DNA of 64,000 bases from Simmondsia chinensis (taxonomy: Eukaryota > Streptophyta > Magnoliopsida > Caryophyllales > Simmondsiaceae): assembly GCA_018398585.1 (NCBI GenBank), contig JAGTTD010000007.1, positions 37,538,911 through 37,602,910 of the forward strand, written 5' to 3'. The position numbers were made by a program, and so were the translations under genes. Shown here in pieces: positions 34,868-45,799 of this stretch. The notes below the pieces were generated by a model. The model made no database searches, was not told the origin of the DNA, and saw only the letters and a list, made by a program, of their open reading frames with translations. Positions within the stretch are counted from its first letter, which is position 1. Every line of letters starts with the position of its first letter.

Positions 34868-34962
34868 AGACACAGATCCCAACATGCAAGGACCGGATCC
34901 CATTAGAACTTCGAAGTTAAGCGTGCTTGAGCGAGAGTAGTACCAAGATGAGCGACATCTCA
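34868..34962 (+). repeat. 5S rRNA-like fragment (SINE head only, copy l)
   Basis: CAACATGCAAGGACCGGATC, CCATTAGAACTTCGAAGTTA, AGCGTGCTTGAGCGAGAGTA and CAAGATGAGCGACATCT follow 5S rRNA from about base 20 to base 95, including box A and a mutated box C. The sequence stops before the 3' domain. It reads like the heads of copies i and m rather than a genuine 5S gene, since the 5' end is diverged and the 3' stem is missing. Confidence 0.75.
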
Positions 34963-36036
34963 CCTCACGTTTTATGGTGAAAAAGCCTGGTCATAAAGTC
35001 TATATGCACACATTTGATATTTTCTTATTATTTTTCTCTCGTGCTCTTACGCTTTGGTGCTTCTAGAGGGTTGTATCTCTTTAATTATTAAATAAATGGC
35101 CAAAAAGGTCGGTCATATATACTAAGAATTTCGCATCAGAGTTGTGAGATAAAAAAGATAATAAGATACTCGTTTAGAATATCACTTTTATATGTAGAAC
35201 TTTTACGCGTCAACTTTGTTGAATCCTATTTTTTGAGTTTGAACTCGGTTTGTTTTCACAGAAAGATTGGAAAACTCTCCTCCGGCTTCATGTGTGTATG
35301 TCTTGAAGTCCTCCATCATTGCCTTTAAGACCATCTTTAAGAAATAACAATTGCATTATTTGCATGTCTATTTATAAAGTATACTAATACGAGTTAATTT
35401 TTCACTTGCTAAAACATACAAAAATTACGATGATAAGAGCAAAAATAGATATGAAGAGTTAAGGATATATTTGGTATTGCCTTTGATTTGTAATTTTTAG
35501 TTCTTTAAGCAGTAAACTAAGTTTTGATAACAATTTTTATGATTTCTGGTTTTTTTAACTTTTTTTTTCCTATTTGAATGAAAAGTATAAATATAAAAGC
35601 AAAAAAGAAAAAAAAAATACTTTTAAAATTTAATTTTTAATTTTTCTAAGTCCAAAATTATAGATTACGGTATCAAATAAGTCCTAACTAAATTAGAACT
35701 TCGTTTATACATTGTTAATTGCCAAGTATTTGTGCAAAAGATATTCTAAATATAGAAGAATATTGTCTTTTGACTGTAATAGGTGTTTTGAGGTGTACTT
35801 GTGGGGTGGTATATTCTGCTTGAAATCTCGTAATTATATGGATAATAATGCACTAGATTATCGTCTATTAATAAAATCTCAATTATTAAAACAAAAAGCA
35901 TGTGAAAATTAATTGTCTGACAAATTCAACTAACTTAAGACTAAATTTACTACGTGCCTCCCTCTTCTCGGCGAAACTATGGGGTTGTTGTCAACTCACA
36001 TTTCATTTCTTTGTTTTCGGAGTTTGATTCTATTTA
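34963..36036. other. Intergenic, no gene
   Basis: Partial family A at 35130-35250 and a 'ttggtattgcc ... tacggtatcaaataag' MITE-like block at 35458-35690. Nothing coding. Confidence 0.35.
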
Positions 36037-36415
36037 GAATTATTTACGCTAAAGGTCTCTGTACTTTATTTATTATATTAATTTAGTTTTTATATTTTTT
36101 AATTGTATTATTTTAGTCATTATATAATTTAAACTGTGTCAATTTTGTCCTTAGAAAAAAATTTTTGTTAAGTTTTTAATAAAATTTTTAATGATTCGGC
36201 CATAAATTGGGTTAAATTGAGTAAATAAATGGATTTATAATAAGTTGTTAGCATTTAACATAATTTTGCCGTTCAAAATTACGACTGTAACTTAACTTAA
36301 GTTTGACCCAAAGACTAAATTAACACGTTTTGAATTATTCAGGGACTAAATTGATACAATTAAAAGTACAATGACACAATTGGCAAAGTACAGGGACCTA
36401 TAGCGTAAATAACCC
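36037..36415. mobile_element. Mutator-like MITE, '(GGG)TTATTTACGC' family
   Basis: Inverted ends TTATTTACGCTAAAGGTCTC and, reverse-complemented, TTATTTACGCTATAGGTCCC continue inward with 'tgtactttn'. The flanks TTCTATTTA (36028-36036) and TTCTTTTTA (36416-36424) form a 9-bp duplication with one mismatch. Same family as 44847-45911 and 53488-53844. Non-coding, 379 bp. Confidence 0.8.
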
Positions 36416-37429
36416 TTCTTTTTAAATTTGTGGTAAACAAAACAAGATACTTTTGGATTCTTCACATTCTATTTTTCTTTTAAATTCTTTGCCACAATTT
36501 TTTTAAAAATAAATTATTACTAAACTCACGTATAAAGTCAAGACCATTACATCTACTTCGACAACTTATGGCGGAAAAATTGATTGCCACAAGAGCAAAC
36601 TCTTTCTACTTAAGGTGTATGTGGGACCGATTTCAAATTTATTCATGTTTTCAATGGGAGATCGAATTAATCTTGACATTTTGACTTGAACTCAAAAAAT
36701 TTAGGTTTGAGTTACAATCTCAAAAAAAACTAATCCAAACTCAAAATAATCTAATCTTAAGCTAATCTGAACTTAACTCAATAGTACTAAAATCATAGTA
36801 GCAATTAAAATTTGAGTTATAGGCCTAAAATTCTATTAATTTTAGTCTCCAATTTCTCACTGACCAACCTTTAGTTCAATACTTTTTGGATCGCTCCAAG
36901 GCAAAAAGAATAATGCATTATAGGCGATGTATGTAGTAAGTCGATGCCCGAGGCCTGAAAGTAAATCGCGCCTTTATCATGGGAAAAGGAATTAAAGGAA
37001 ATTCGGGGAGTGCTGACCCGTATGCAACCCCAGTGATTTTCTTACCGTACGTAAAAATGATATATTTTCGTCGTAAGCAGAGCAAATGCAGTTCAATGAA
37101 TGATGTGCTTTTATAGTAGTGATGGGACCACAATATATAAGCATATATTGAACTGATGGTTGCATTGTACTCTACCAAATTATGTCATGTACCTCACATG
37201 TCACTTTGTACTTCTGTCAAAAATTAATTATCCTAAAAGTTTAAATTAATAAGTAAAAACTCATATAATTTCATAATTTAATATATCCTCTCACACGAAT
37301 GTATATTATACTTGAACCGTAGATAGTGCATAAGACCACCTCATGCCTTTGCTTGAATTGTGTTAAGAGTAGAGATTTGTGGAAATTCGTACCCGTAGCC
37401 TCTTAGCCAACAAGACTCTGATACTATGG
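36416..37429. other. Intergenic, no gene
   Basis: AT-rich with no recognised domain or repeat. The 86-aa antisense frame at 36918-37178 has no recognisable product. Confidence 0.35.
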
Positions 37430-37690
37430 CCTCGTTTGATAACAAGGAAGTAGATACTAGAATGCAGGAAATAAAAATTGTTCTTCCTTCAAAATGCAGA
37501 AAATACCTTACCTAGGATCCCTCTAAGTAAGTTCTAATTCATTTATTTCTAACTAGCCTCTCGAAGGAAGTTTTATTTTCCATCATGACAGTCAAACATG
37601 TTTTACCTACTTTCTGAGAAGTTGACACAAGAATTGAATTCCTAGGAACTACAACTTCCCGCATGAATTCAACTCATGTGGCAAACACAC
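37430..37690. repeat. MITE-like dispersed repeat, second copy at 49650
   Basis: Shares 'aagtaagttctaattcattt', 'aactagcctctcgaaggaag' and 'catgttttacctactttctg' with 49650-49845. No coding capacity or clear termini. Confidence 0.5.
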
Positions 37691-37969
37691 GAGGCCTATA
37701 TAAAAGAACAAACTGTCCCAAAAGTTCCTTTAAATGGAACGACGATATGACCTCCAAAGAGATAATGAGCATAAATTCATCAATACAATCTAAGAACAAT
37801 CTCAGACAACTTATATGCAAAGAACAGGGCAAAATCAACATGATGGGGTGCATTCATTTCACCCCCCAGTTGCTCCTTCATAAGAACAATCTAAGACCCA
37901 CAATTTCTTCTTACAAAAGAATAAGACCCAGAAACGAAAGAATCAAAAAAACAATAAATTACATAGGGG

Positions 37970-37971
37970 GG

Positions 37972-38002
<31 letters not shown>

Positions 38003-38012
38003 GAGAGAGAGG
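37970..38012. repeat. (GA)n microsatellite
   Basis: About 20 GA units interrupted by single G insertions, downstream of the CSLC stop. It generates an RE-repeat peptide in one frame, which is not a gene. Confidence 0.9.
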
Positions 38013-38296
38013 CAAATTTCATTACTCATGGAAGGCCACCCGTCATGTTGTAGTAGAAGAACACTAACTGCAACTCATCTTTGATCCCTTTTTTGCATCA
38101 TAAACTCCTTTCCTTTCACTTTTTGGAACATACTCTACATTCAGAAGATGACTCGAAACCGAAACCCCACTTGGGTAATCAAAATCACTGCCAAAAGAGC
38201 ACAAAATTTGACTTTGGTCGACGAAATCTTAGGTTATCATCTTCTGTATCAACTGTCCACGTTTCTAGTACAAATTCTCTGCTAAAAAATTGATCA

Positions 38297-41200
38297 TCAA
38301 TTGACTTGTTCGCCAATTAGATCGAGACCCACGAGCAAGAACGAAATGCCTTGGAATAGAAGGAAGTAAAAATGGATGCCCTGTGCTGAAAGTAAACTCC
38401 GAGCTGAAGCGGTTAACAATAACAAAGCTAAAGATAGTTCCTTCATGTATATCCTATTGTGCTTCTTCTTCTTTGTCTTCGGTTGCTTATGTTCTTGTTT
38501 AGTAAGCTCCTCTTTCATGTCACCTAAGCTCGATTCTGACGAACCCCTTTGATGTTTTTGCTCCTTTTCAACTAGCGCAATCAAATCACCCTCAGACGAA
38601 CGACCAGATTTCTTGGTAACAACCCATTCGTAAGCGCTACCTAGTTGGAAAAGTCCCGAGATCATGGCGTTGAACTTTGTTACTGACATGGTGTTTTCGA
38701 AGAGAAGGTACGGGACGATAAACGGGAAGGATTTTGGGGCGGGTAAGATGTTGAGGAACGACATGGTGGCCGGGATGTAACAGACGACCCAAGCGGGGAG
38801 CTCGGCCTCTGGGATGAACATCGTCATTGGTAGGATTATACAGAAGAGAGTGAAAGAATAAAAGGGTAAAATCAGTTTTCTTAAGAGGAAGAAGAGGAAG
38901 ATCAAGTTAGCTTTCTTCCAGAAGCGCATCTGTAACAATTCAAAATGCGAATTTATGTTAGTGTTCGAGCTTATGATAGTGAAACTGAGTAAGTGAGCGG
39001 CGATATGAAGTACCCTCGATTTGATAATGTCGGGCAAGCAAAGGCGAAATAACTGCATTGGCCCAGAATGCCATCGGTGTTGTTGCTTTCGGTATGCTTC
39101 GTAGGACTCGGGTACTTCGCATTGGCACTACAGATGAATAAAAGACATTAGAGCTTATCCAGTTGCAGTAATTGCTGAAGTAGACGGAACAGATGTGCCA
39201 AAAGCTAAGTGCATGTTCAGTGCAGTAGTTGATTTTAGAGAAACTAGATGTGAGGTTTTCAAAACAACTTCTTTGTCATTTAGGCTTTTAGTTTTCAGTT
39301 TCAAGTCAAACCAGAAAAAAAGTAAACAAAAAACCCAAACCAAAAGTTCTCAAAGCCTACTTTTAAGTTTCTCAAAAACCAAAAATTACAAACACAAAAC
39401 GTTACCAAACATGCCTTAATGGCCCACGTTTTTGGTTAGAAACCAAAAGCCAAGTTCTAAAACAAATCTTTCTTGTTTCCATTCGAGTTTTCAGTTTCTT
39501 ACCCAACACTTTCTGAAACCAAAAAAGAGAACCAAAAAAAAAAAAAAAAAACCGATCTCCAAAACCCTTTTTGATTTCTCAAAAACCAAAAACAAAAAAC
39601 AACACCGAACATTCCCAAAGATAGATTAAACACAAAGGAATATACCTCAACATCATTAAGAAAAACGAACTTCCACCCTTGAAGGTGGGCACGGACCGCA
39701 ATGTCCATGTCCTCGACCGTGGTCCTTTCCAACCACCCACCAGATTCCTCAAGAGCTTTAAGTCTCCAGACCCCAGCAGTGCCATTGAACCCAAAGAAGT
39801 CAATAAAAATGCCATTCACTTGTTGCTCTACCTCAAAGTGAAATGACAAGTTTATGTTTTGTAGTCTTGTTAGCAAGTTCTCATCCTTGTTTATGAATGA
39901 CCATCTTGCTTGTACTAATCCCACATTCGGATTATCCTGCAAATTTTCATTACCCTATGTTTAAAACCAGGAAATTGATACCAAAAATGCAAAATAATGG
40001 ATCAAACTATAAGAATTGGTACTTCTACAAGCATCAATTAAATCACGACATTCATCTGAAGCACAAGATCGGTCTAAACCCCAAGCAAGAGAAGCATAAG
40101 GGCCCATTTTCGAACTTCTACTACATACCATCATTCATAATTGGAGAAATACCAACATTTGTGTTAAGATGGATCATTCGAGACACGCTTAAACTAGCCA
40201 TACACTTCGGTTACCACAAAAGGGCCTAGTGATCATACTTGCTTTGAAACCCTAAAATCTCAGGACCGACCGAATTGGTAATTGAAATCGTAACAAGGTG
40301 GTCAAGATATGTAGTGGTCAAGTAGTATTACCTTGAAGTGAATCACTGTTCTTTTGAGAAAATCAGGGGTGGGTTGAAAATCGGCATCAAAAATGGCAAC
40401 AAATTCATAGTCTTTGACATAGCTGCAATTCATAGCAGACTTAAGGTTTCCAGCTTTATACCCATCTCTAATAACTCTATGCCTATACACAATGTTGGCA
40501 CCCTCTGCTTGCCATTTGAGCACCTCCTCTTTTATCAACATTTGTGTTGTTGGATCATCTGAATCATCCAAAATTTGGATGAGCAATCTTGATTTTGGCC
40601 AATCTAAGCTGCAAACCGCTGCTATAGACTGCTGATAAACCTGCAAAATTTAAACACCAAAGCCTACAACTTAAAGCCAAATAAATTCACTGTTCCAAAA
40701 GCTGAAGATGATGGCTGAAAGTCTAGAAATTGCCTTAATACTCTAAAATGAACCCGGGTAGATAGTTGGAAGACCCGCCTCATACCTTGGACTGAAATTA
40801 TATTAGTATTGGGAGTGAATGTTGTTGAATTTAGACTCGCCACTCTCAGTCAACAATTAAGGTTCTAATACTACAGCAAAGGGTCTATTGTTCCAAAAGC
40901 TTGAGTGGCGAAGGTCTAAAAATCATCTTATACTCTAAAATGCATCCGTGTGGATAGTGGACCGACTCACCTCATAACTTGTGTTGGCATTATAGAGAGT
41001 GGATGTTGTTGAATTCGAACTCACCACCTCTTAGTCAACCAACAAGGTTCAAATACTACAACAAAGACCTACTATCCAAAAGCCCAAGACCATAAGTGAA
41101 GACCTCGAAATGCTTTTATGCTTTAAAGCACCCATTACATCAAATTATGACCAGGGACTTCATAAATAAAAAAATCAAATGATTTTAACCCACTACCCAC

Positions 41201-42286
41201 TAAATGAAAAGTCGAAAAAAATTGAAAAATTGGGGAAGAACAGTGATGTAAATGTTTGTTTACCTCTCTTTCATTACACATGGGGATCTGAACAAGAACC
41301 ATGGGGAAGTAACCTTTTCCATCACCAGATTCAAGATCTGACACTGTTTTTGGCACTGGTTTGATCTTCTTCATCCGGATCCAGAAGCAACCCAGACATA
41401 GAATTAGCCTATCCAAGCTCTGAATTAAGAACAAAATTATACACACATTGGCCAAAAATTGAAGTGGGGGAGCCAAATATTCCACCCTAATCACAACCCA
41501 TTTCGCATAAACCCAATCAAACACATCCTTAATCTTGAATGAACTTCCAATTATGTAATGAAACTGCAATTTTGAACCCCCAAAATGCCACCCCTTGTAG
41601 TAAGCTGCTATCTCAAAGCAAAGAAGCACAAGAGAAACCGCCAGAAATGCCTTGATGAAGGTGTAGAATCGGCGGTGATGTTGGTACCTGTCGCGAATTC
41701 CACGAGTCAGTCTAGTAAAAATCTCACATAAAAGTCGTGAAAGACAAGAGATCACCACATAATATTAGTGGGTTACCCATCAAATCCCAAATGGATCTCA
41801 TATATGGGGCTGGCTTCTAAGTGGGTTACTTCTGCATGAGCTCGGTAAAAATATCACTTAGGAGTAAGTCAATAGATCACCATATAAGACTAATGGGTTA
41901 CCCCAAGCCCCACTTAACCCTATACATAGATCTCATCTACGCCAACACAAAACTAAAGGCCCGAATGAAATTCAACAATACCCGTCATTGTCATCAATGT
42001 CCTCGGCGGAGGAGTCAGTGCGCCTAGCCTTGACACGGCGGCGCACAGCTGCAGCAAGCGACGAGAGGCAACCAGCGGCGCGGTGAGCCTTAAGGAGAAG
42101 CACCCATGTCAATTGCTTGGCGTTTTTGCCGCGCATTTTGTGCACTTTGCTGCGCTCCATCGCATCAGCAAGAAAATCATCAGCGCTTGGAGATTCAATC
42201 TCTGCAATTGACCAGTTGGGGTTCTCCATTTTCACCACCACAGGAGTCCCCCTATGCTTCTCTTTCTTCTTCCAAAAAGGACCCAT
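38297..42286 (-). CDS. CSLC12: Cellulose-synthase-like C xyloglucan glycosyltransferase (CSLC12-like)
   Basis: Golgi-membrane GT2 enzyme that makes the beta-1,4-glucan backbone of xyloglucan from UDP-glucose (family knowledge). Exons are 41982-42286, 41264-41687, 40332-40640, 39646-39936, 39014-39127 and 38297-38929; all splice sites are GT-AG and the frame closes to 691 aa (family about 670-700). The N-terminus has the CSLC signature [14 protein letters not shown] (12-25). The first membrane segment follows [12 protein letters not shown] and the second is around [20 protein letters not shown]2 residues: LDDSDD (D268-D272), DAD (328-330), VEDMD (E421, D422) and QQHRW (458-462), the complete D,D,D,QxxRW set. 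Further membrane segments lie in residues about 490-590 and at the extreme C-terminus, ending DLIGEQVN. Intron 1 splits a Gly codon (phase 2); the others are phase 0. Intron 5 is only 84 bp and stop-free. CSLC5 or CSLC8 subtypes cannot be excluded. It appears intact. Confidence 0.95.
40740..41085. repeat. Tandem pair of family C repeats in CSLC intron 2
   Basis: Two ~170-bp units (about 40740-40910 and 40912-41085) share 'ccaaaagc', 'gaaggtctaaaaatcatctt', 'ggatgttgttgaatt(c/t)', and on the minus strand the box-B-like GAGTTCGAATTC. Confidence 0.6.
41700..41979 (+). repeat. Two family A copies filling CSLC intron 1
   Basis: 'gtaaaaatctcacataaaag ... gatctcatatatggggctgg' and 'ggtaaaaatatcacttagg ... 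gatctcatctacgccaacac' are tandem partial copies that make up almost the whole 294-bp intron. Confidence 0.6.
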
Positions 42287-43689
42287 CTTTTCAATCTCTC
42301 TCTACACCCAACAAACTTTTTCAATCTGGGCTAGCTCACGAAGGAGAGAGAAACTCAAAGAACACAAAAAGGTGCCATTTTTAAGAAGAAACAATGAATG
42401 AAAAGTGACAAAAAAAATCAAATGGGGAAGAAGAAGACGCGTGGTAGAATACTTAGACAAAATTTGCAGACATTTAGGAGAAGATTATAAGGAGATTTGC
42501 AGAGGAATTGTAGAGATAGAGAGAGAAAGAGTGGGAGCAAGCTATGAAGAGGGACTCGTACAAAGGATCTTCCATTCAAATACAGCTTGCAACACAAACA
42601 AATTCAAAAAATAATAATAATAATAATAATAATAAAGTTAGAGAGACACAGAGAGAAAATGTGAGATTTGAAAGAGAGGAGACAGAGAGAGAGAGAGAGA
42701 GGAGAGAATAACAGCTCAACACGTTTTTGATTCCAAAATTGAATTTTTATTTTGATTTTCAATAGTAAAAATAAAAACCCAGATTTAAAATTACACAATT
42801 TGCATTGAATTTTTGTTTCCCATGATTAAGAAAATCAAATCTTTTATCAATCCACCCATGATTGATTAGCTCCCCTATTAACAAAAGGAGAAAAAAAGGT
42901 CATTATTGTATGTCATCAATCAAAAAGTAAATGATAAAAAATAACTTCAACATCTTTATAAATCGAGAAGTATAAAGCAATCTAACAAATAAAATAAATC
43001 GTATATGAAACAAAAACCTCTAATTAACAGAAAATGCTATGAAATTATTTCATCATCAATCAAAAAAGAGGCAACAACAAGACAATTTGAACATAGGGTT
43101 TAATTTTTCCATAATCTATTTCGACAAACCTCATCGTTAAACAATCTCCGTAATTATGACACTAATTGAGATGATTATAGTACAAATGAGTAATTTACTA
43201 GAAAAACTTAGAAAGAATCAATATAAGAAGGAAACTATAAATTTAGAATTGAAATGAAAACCGTAATCGGAAACAAATCAATCCACAAAAGGATTGACAT
43301 AATAGCCTCTTCCTTCTGCGGATTGTAGGAGGAAATAATTGATTTTTTTTTATTTGATCTGATGAAAAAAAAAGTGAAAGAAATTGGGTTTTTTTTATTT
43401 TTTGAGTTTTTTTTTTGGGTTATTTTTGCTTTTTTTTTTTATTTTATTTTTGGGAGTAAAATAAAAAGGGGTGAGATTTTAATTAACAAAGGAAATGGAG
43501 AAGAGGGTAAAAGAGAGAGAGAGTTCAAAAGGGACGTGCGACTCAATTCAACTACCACACTATCAGACGCGTGTTCTTTGGTTTAGAAAATTAATCAATA
43601 ATCTTATATATTTAGAAAAATTTATATATATAATTTATAATACTAATTTATATAATGTTATTTGCTAATTGTTATAAAAATAATCATAG

Positions 43690-43721
<32 letters not shown>

Positions 43722-43828
43722 ATTGTTTTATGGTATTGTTATTGTCATGACATTATATAGTGGCTATGTTTGGTAAGTAGCTTTTTATAGCGTTTAGTGT
43801 TTTATCCAGTCAAATAGCTAGTAGTACT
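42287..43828. other. CSLC 5' leader/promoter region and spacer
   Basis: Minus-strand leader rich in TC (about 42640-42705, matching GA runs on plus), an (AAT)n run at 42609-42635, and AT-rich upstream DNA. A (TA)n run lies at about 43700-43721. No TATA box can be assigned with confidence and no further gene is visible. Confidence 0.4.
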
Positions 43829-44067
43829 AAAAAGGAACATATCCAGTGTCTCAAGGGTTTCCGCCTACGCAGGATCTGGGGGGGCGGATGTACGCAGCCT
43901 TCCCCCTTCAGGGTGTTAACCTGAAGAAAGACTGTTTTCCAGTGCCCCCATCCTGAGGGTGAGGACTTCCCAAGAGGTCCCCCATTCTGGTACTACTCTC
44001 GCCCAAGCACGCTTAACTTCGGAGTTCTAATGGGATCCGGTGACAGCGTGTTGGTGCCCTCTTTGGT
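43829..44067 (-). mobile_element. Full-length 5S rRNA-headed SINE (copy m)
   Basis: AAATAGCTAGTAGTACT (43812-43828) and AAATAGCTCGTAGTACT (44068-44084) form a 17-bp duplication with one mismatch. On the minus strand the head reads AGAGGGCACCAACACGCTGT, CACCGGATCCCATTAGAACT, CCGAAGTTAAGCGTGCTTGG, GCGAGAGTAGTACCAGAATG, then GACCTCTTGGGAAGTCCTCA: the most complete 5S match in the window, with box A, intermediate element and most of box C. The 3' domain follows. The tail end is short (ATATGTTCC) rather than a long (TTG)n. Confidence 0.92.
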
Positions 44068-44454
44068 AAATAGCTCGTAGTACTGTTTGATAAAAATTTT
44101 ATTGTTAGTATTTTTCATACCGTTTAGCCTTTGAAAAGCAGTTTTTCAAATGCTATATAATCAAATTCCATTTATCATTTTACCCCTTATTTTTTATCCT
44201 AATTTATCAAACTTTTTAACTATTAGTTAATAGCTAACAACTAAACGCTAAATGCTAAACACTAAAAGTTAACAGCTAAACACTAATAGTTACAGTCAAA
44301 TAGCCTAAATTTACGTTTTTTAAATGTATATACACAAAAGTGAATTTGTTTCTCTTGTAGTGGAGGTAACCGTGAAGTTATTAGTGATCTTGTTTAGAAT
44401 AATATTATATCAATTTACTATTGTGAAAGCTGTCACGAGTTTTAAATTCATACT

Positions 44455-44698
44455 TCCCGAAAGATATGACCTAATGGTTGAGTATTGCTAGGTGCTAGAG
44501 AAGCCCATCCAGGTTCGATTCCCTGCTATAACATTCTTTCATTTCCTGACTTTGTTACTGTTAAATAAAGATGGTGGTTCTCAAAAACAGCTTCTCATTA
44601 GGGTATCCCTTTGATGGGATAAGGCTGCGTATATCCTACCCCTCTCAAACCCTGCGCACGTGGGAGCCCCTGTGATACTAGGCATGTTGTTGTTACTA
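44455..44698 (+). mobile_element. SINE copy n: tRNA-like head with the same 3' domain
   Basis: Box A-like GACCTAATGGTTGAG and box B CCAGGTTCGATTCCC (about 44506-44520) are followed by the Au-type domain (GGGATAAGGCTGCGTA, 'aaaccctgcgcacgtgggag') and a (TTG)n tail. This is the canonical plant SINE layout. It shows that the 3' domain also occurs with a tRNA head. No convincing target duplication was found. Confidence 0.7.
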
Positions 44699-44910
44699 TT
44701 AAAAAAAAATCTAATGCATATAGTAAAAACTCACTAGTTTACAAAAAAAAAATTAATTTATTATTATTTTTTTGATAAAGTGAGTTTCTATTATATTTTT
44801 GTGTGTAATGATTTAATACTAAATTAAATATAATAAATATATTCTAAGGTTATTTATGTGAAAAGTTCTTTTATTTTATCCATTGTGTGAATTTAGTCCT
44901 GATACTTTTA

Positions 44911-45395
44911 CAACAACAACAACAATTTCAGTGCCTCAGGGGCTGCCGCAAAAGCGAGGCCTGGGGAGGGTAGATGTACGCAGCCTTCCCCCTTCAGGGT
45001 GTGAACTTGAAGAGAGGCCGTTTTCGATGACCTCCAACCTGAGAGAAAAGTCTTCGTCGCCTCATGGAGACCCGTGAGTAATAGGTTGTGAGTAATATGT
45101 CATGAAAGAAAAATAGTAAGCCATAGCATAAAAATGCCCTAGGGGGGACTATGAGGCATAACCTAACCTCCAAGACAGCTCGAATAAGCAAAAATGTCAA
45201 ATAAACAAATAAGCAAATAATCAAATAAGCAAATAAGCAAATAGGCAAATAGTTCGATAGTAGACAGATGGCAGATGGCGTATATGTAGATAGGTACAGC
45301 CTAATGAGCCTATACGCCTATGAACCCATAAGTAGCAGAATAATGAGCAGTATGAGGCTGCTTCCTCTGCTACTCCTATGCTAGTCCTCCTTTGA
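44911..45395 (-). mobile_element. SINE copy o with long unrelated 5' part
   Basis: 44911-45043 is the conserved 3' domain with (CAA)n ('cagtgcctcaggggctgccg', GATGTACGCAGCC, 'gaggccgttttcgatgacct'). Aligning the host MITE to its empty relative at 53488 shows that extra sequence continues to about 45395, so either this copy has a ~350-bp head unrelated to 5S or tRNA, or a second insertion lies beside it. The head includes a (caaataag)n run at about 45185-45250. The candidate duplication (ACTTTTA/ACTCTAA) is weak. Confidence 0.55.
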
Positions 45396-45616
45396 GCTCT
45401 AACTCTAATGTATTAGTTCAATCCCTGTATAATTTAGAATGTGTTAGTTTAGTTCTTCTGTCAAATTTAAGCTAAGTTAATGACATAATTTTGATCAAAA
45501 AATTACGTTAGACATAAATAACTTATCATAAATCCATCCATTTACTCAATTTAACACAACTCGTGGCCAAATAATTAAAAATTTAACATAATTTTTCTCT
45601 AAGGATCAAATTGACA

Positions 45617-45799
45617 CGTGCTTGGGCGAGAGTAGTACCAAGATGGGTGACCTCCTGGGGAGTTCTCGTGCACCCTTCTGGTTGGGAGTTCTCGAAAACA
45701 TCCTCTCTTCAGAGTAGCACCTTGAACAGCGAAGGTTGCATACATCCAACCCCGACCTTACTTAAGCGGAAGCCCTTGAGACAGTGAAAATGTTACTTT
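45617..45799 (+). mobile_element. SINE copy p with truncated 5S head
   Basis: GATCAAATTGACA (45604-45616) and GATCATATTGATA (45800-45812) correspond to a single GACCAAATTGACA at the empty site in the MITE at 53488, so they are target duplications that have since diverged. The head starts mid-5S: CGTGCTTGGGCGAGAGTAGT, CCAAGATGGGTGACCTCCTG. The 3' domain follows with a degenerate tail. Confidence 0.85.

Noticed and set aside
34868..34962. Functional 5S rRNA gene
   Set aside because: The 5' end is diverged, the 3' stem is missing, there is no tandem array, and the sequence shares variants with the SINE heads.
37663..38067. 134-aa plus-strand open frame ending in Arg-Glu repeats
   Set aside because: It is driven by the (GA)n microsatellite and has no recognisable domain.
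38297..39058. Single 253-aa exon for the CSLC C-terminus
   Set aside because: The frame reads through intron 5; homology and GT-AG sites support splicing at 39014/38929.
43829..44067. Cassandra-type TRIM LTR (these also carry 5S sequence)
   Set aside because: There is no paired LTR, primer site or polypurine tract, and the unit has a 17-bp duplication and the shared SINE tail.
44455..44525. Functional tRNA gene
   Set aside because: Boxes A and B are present but no closing acceptor or anticodon stem; the sequence continues into a SINE tail.
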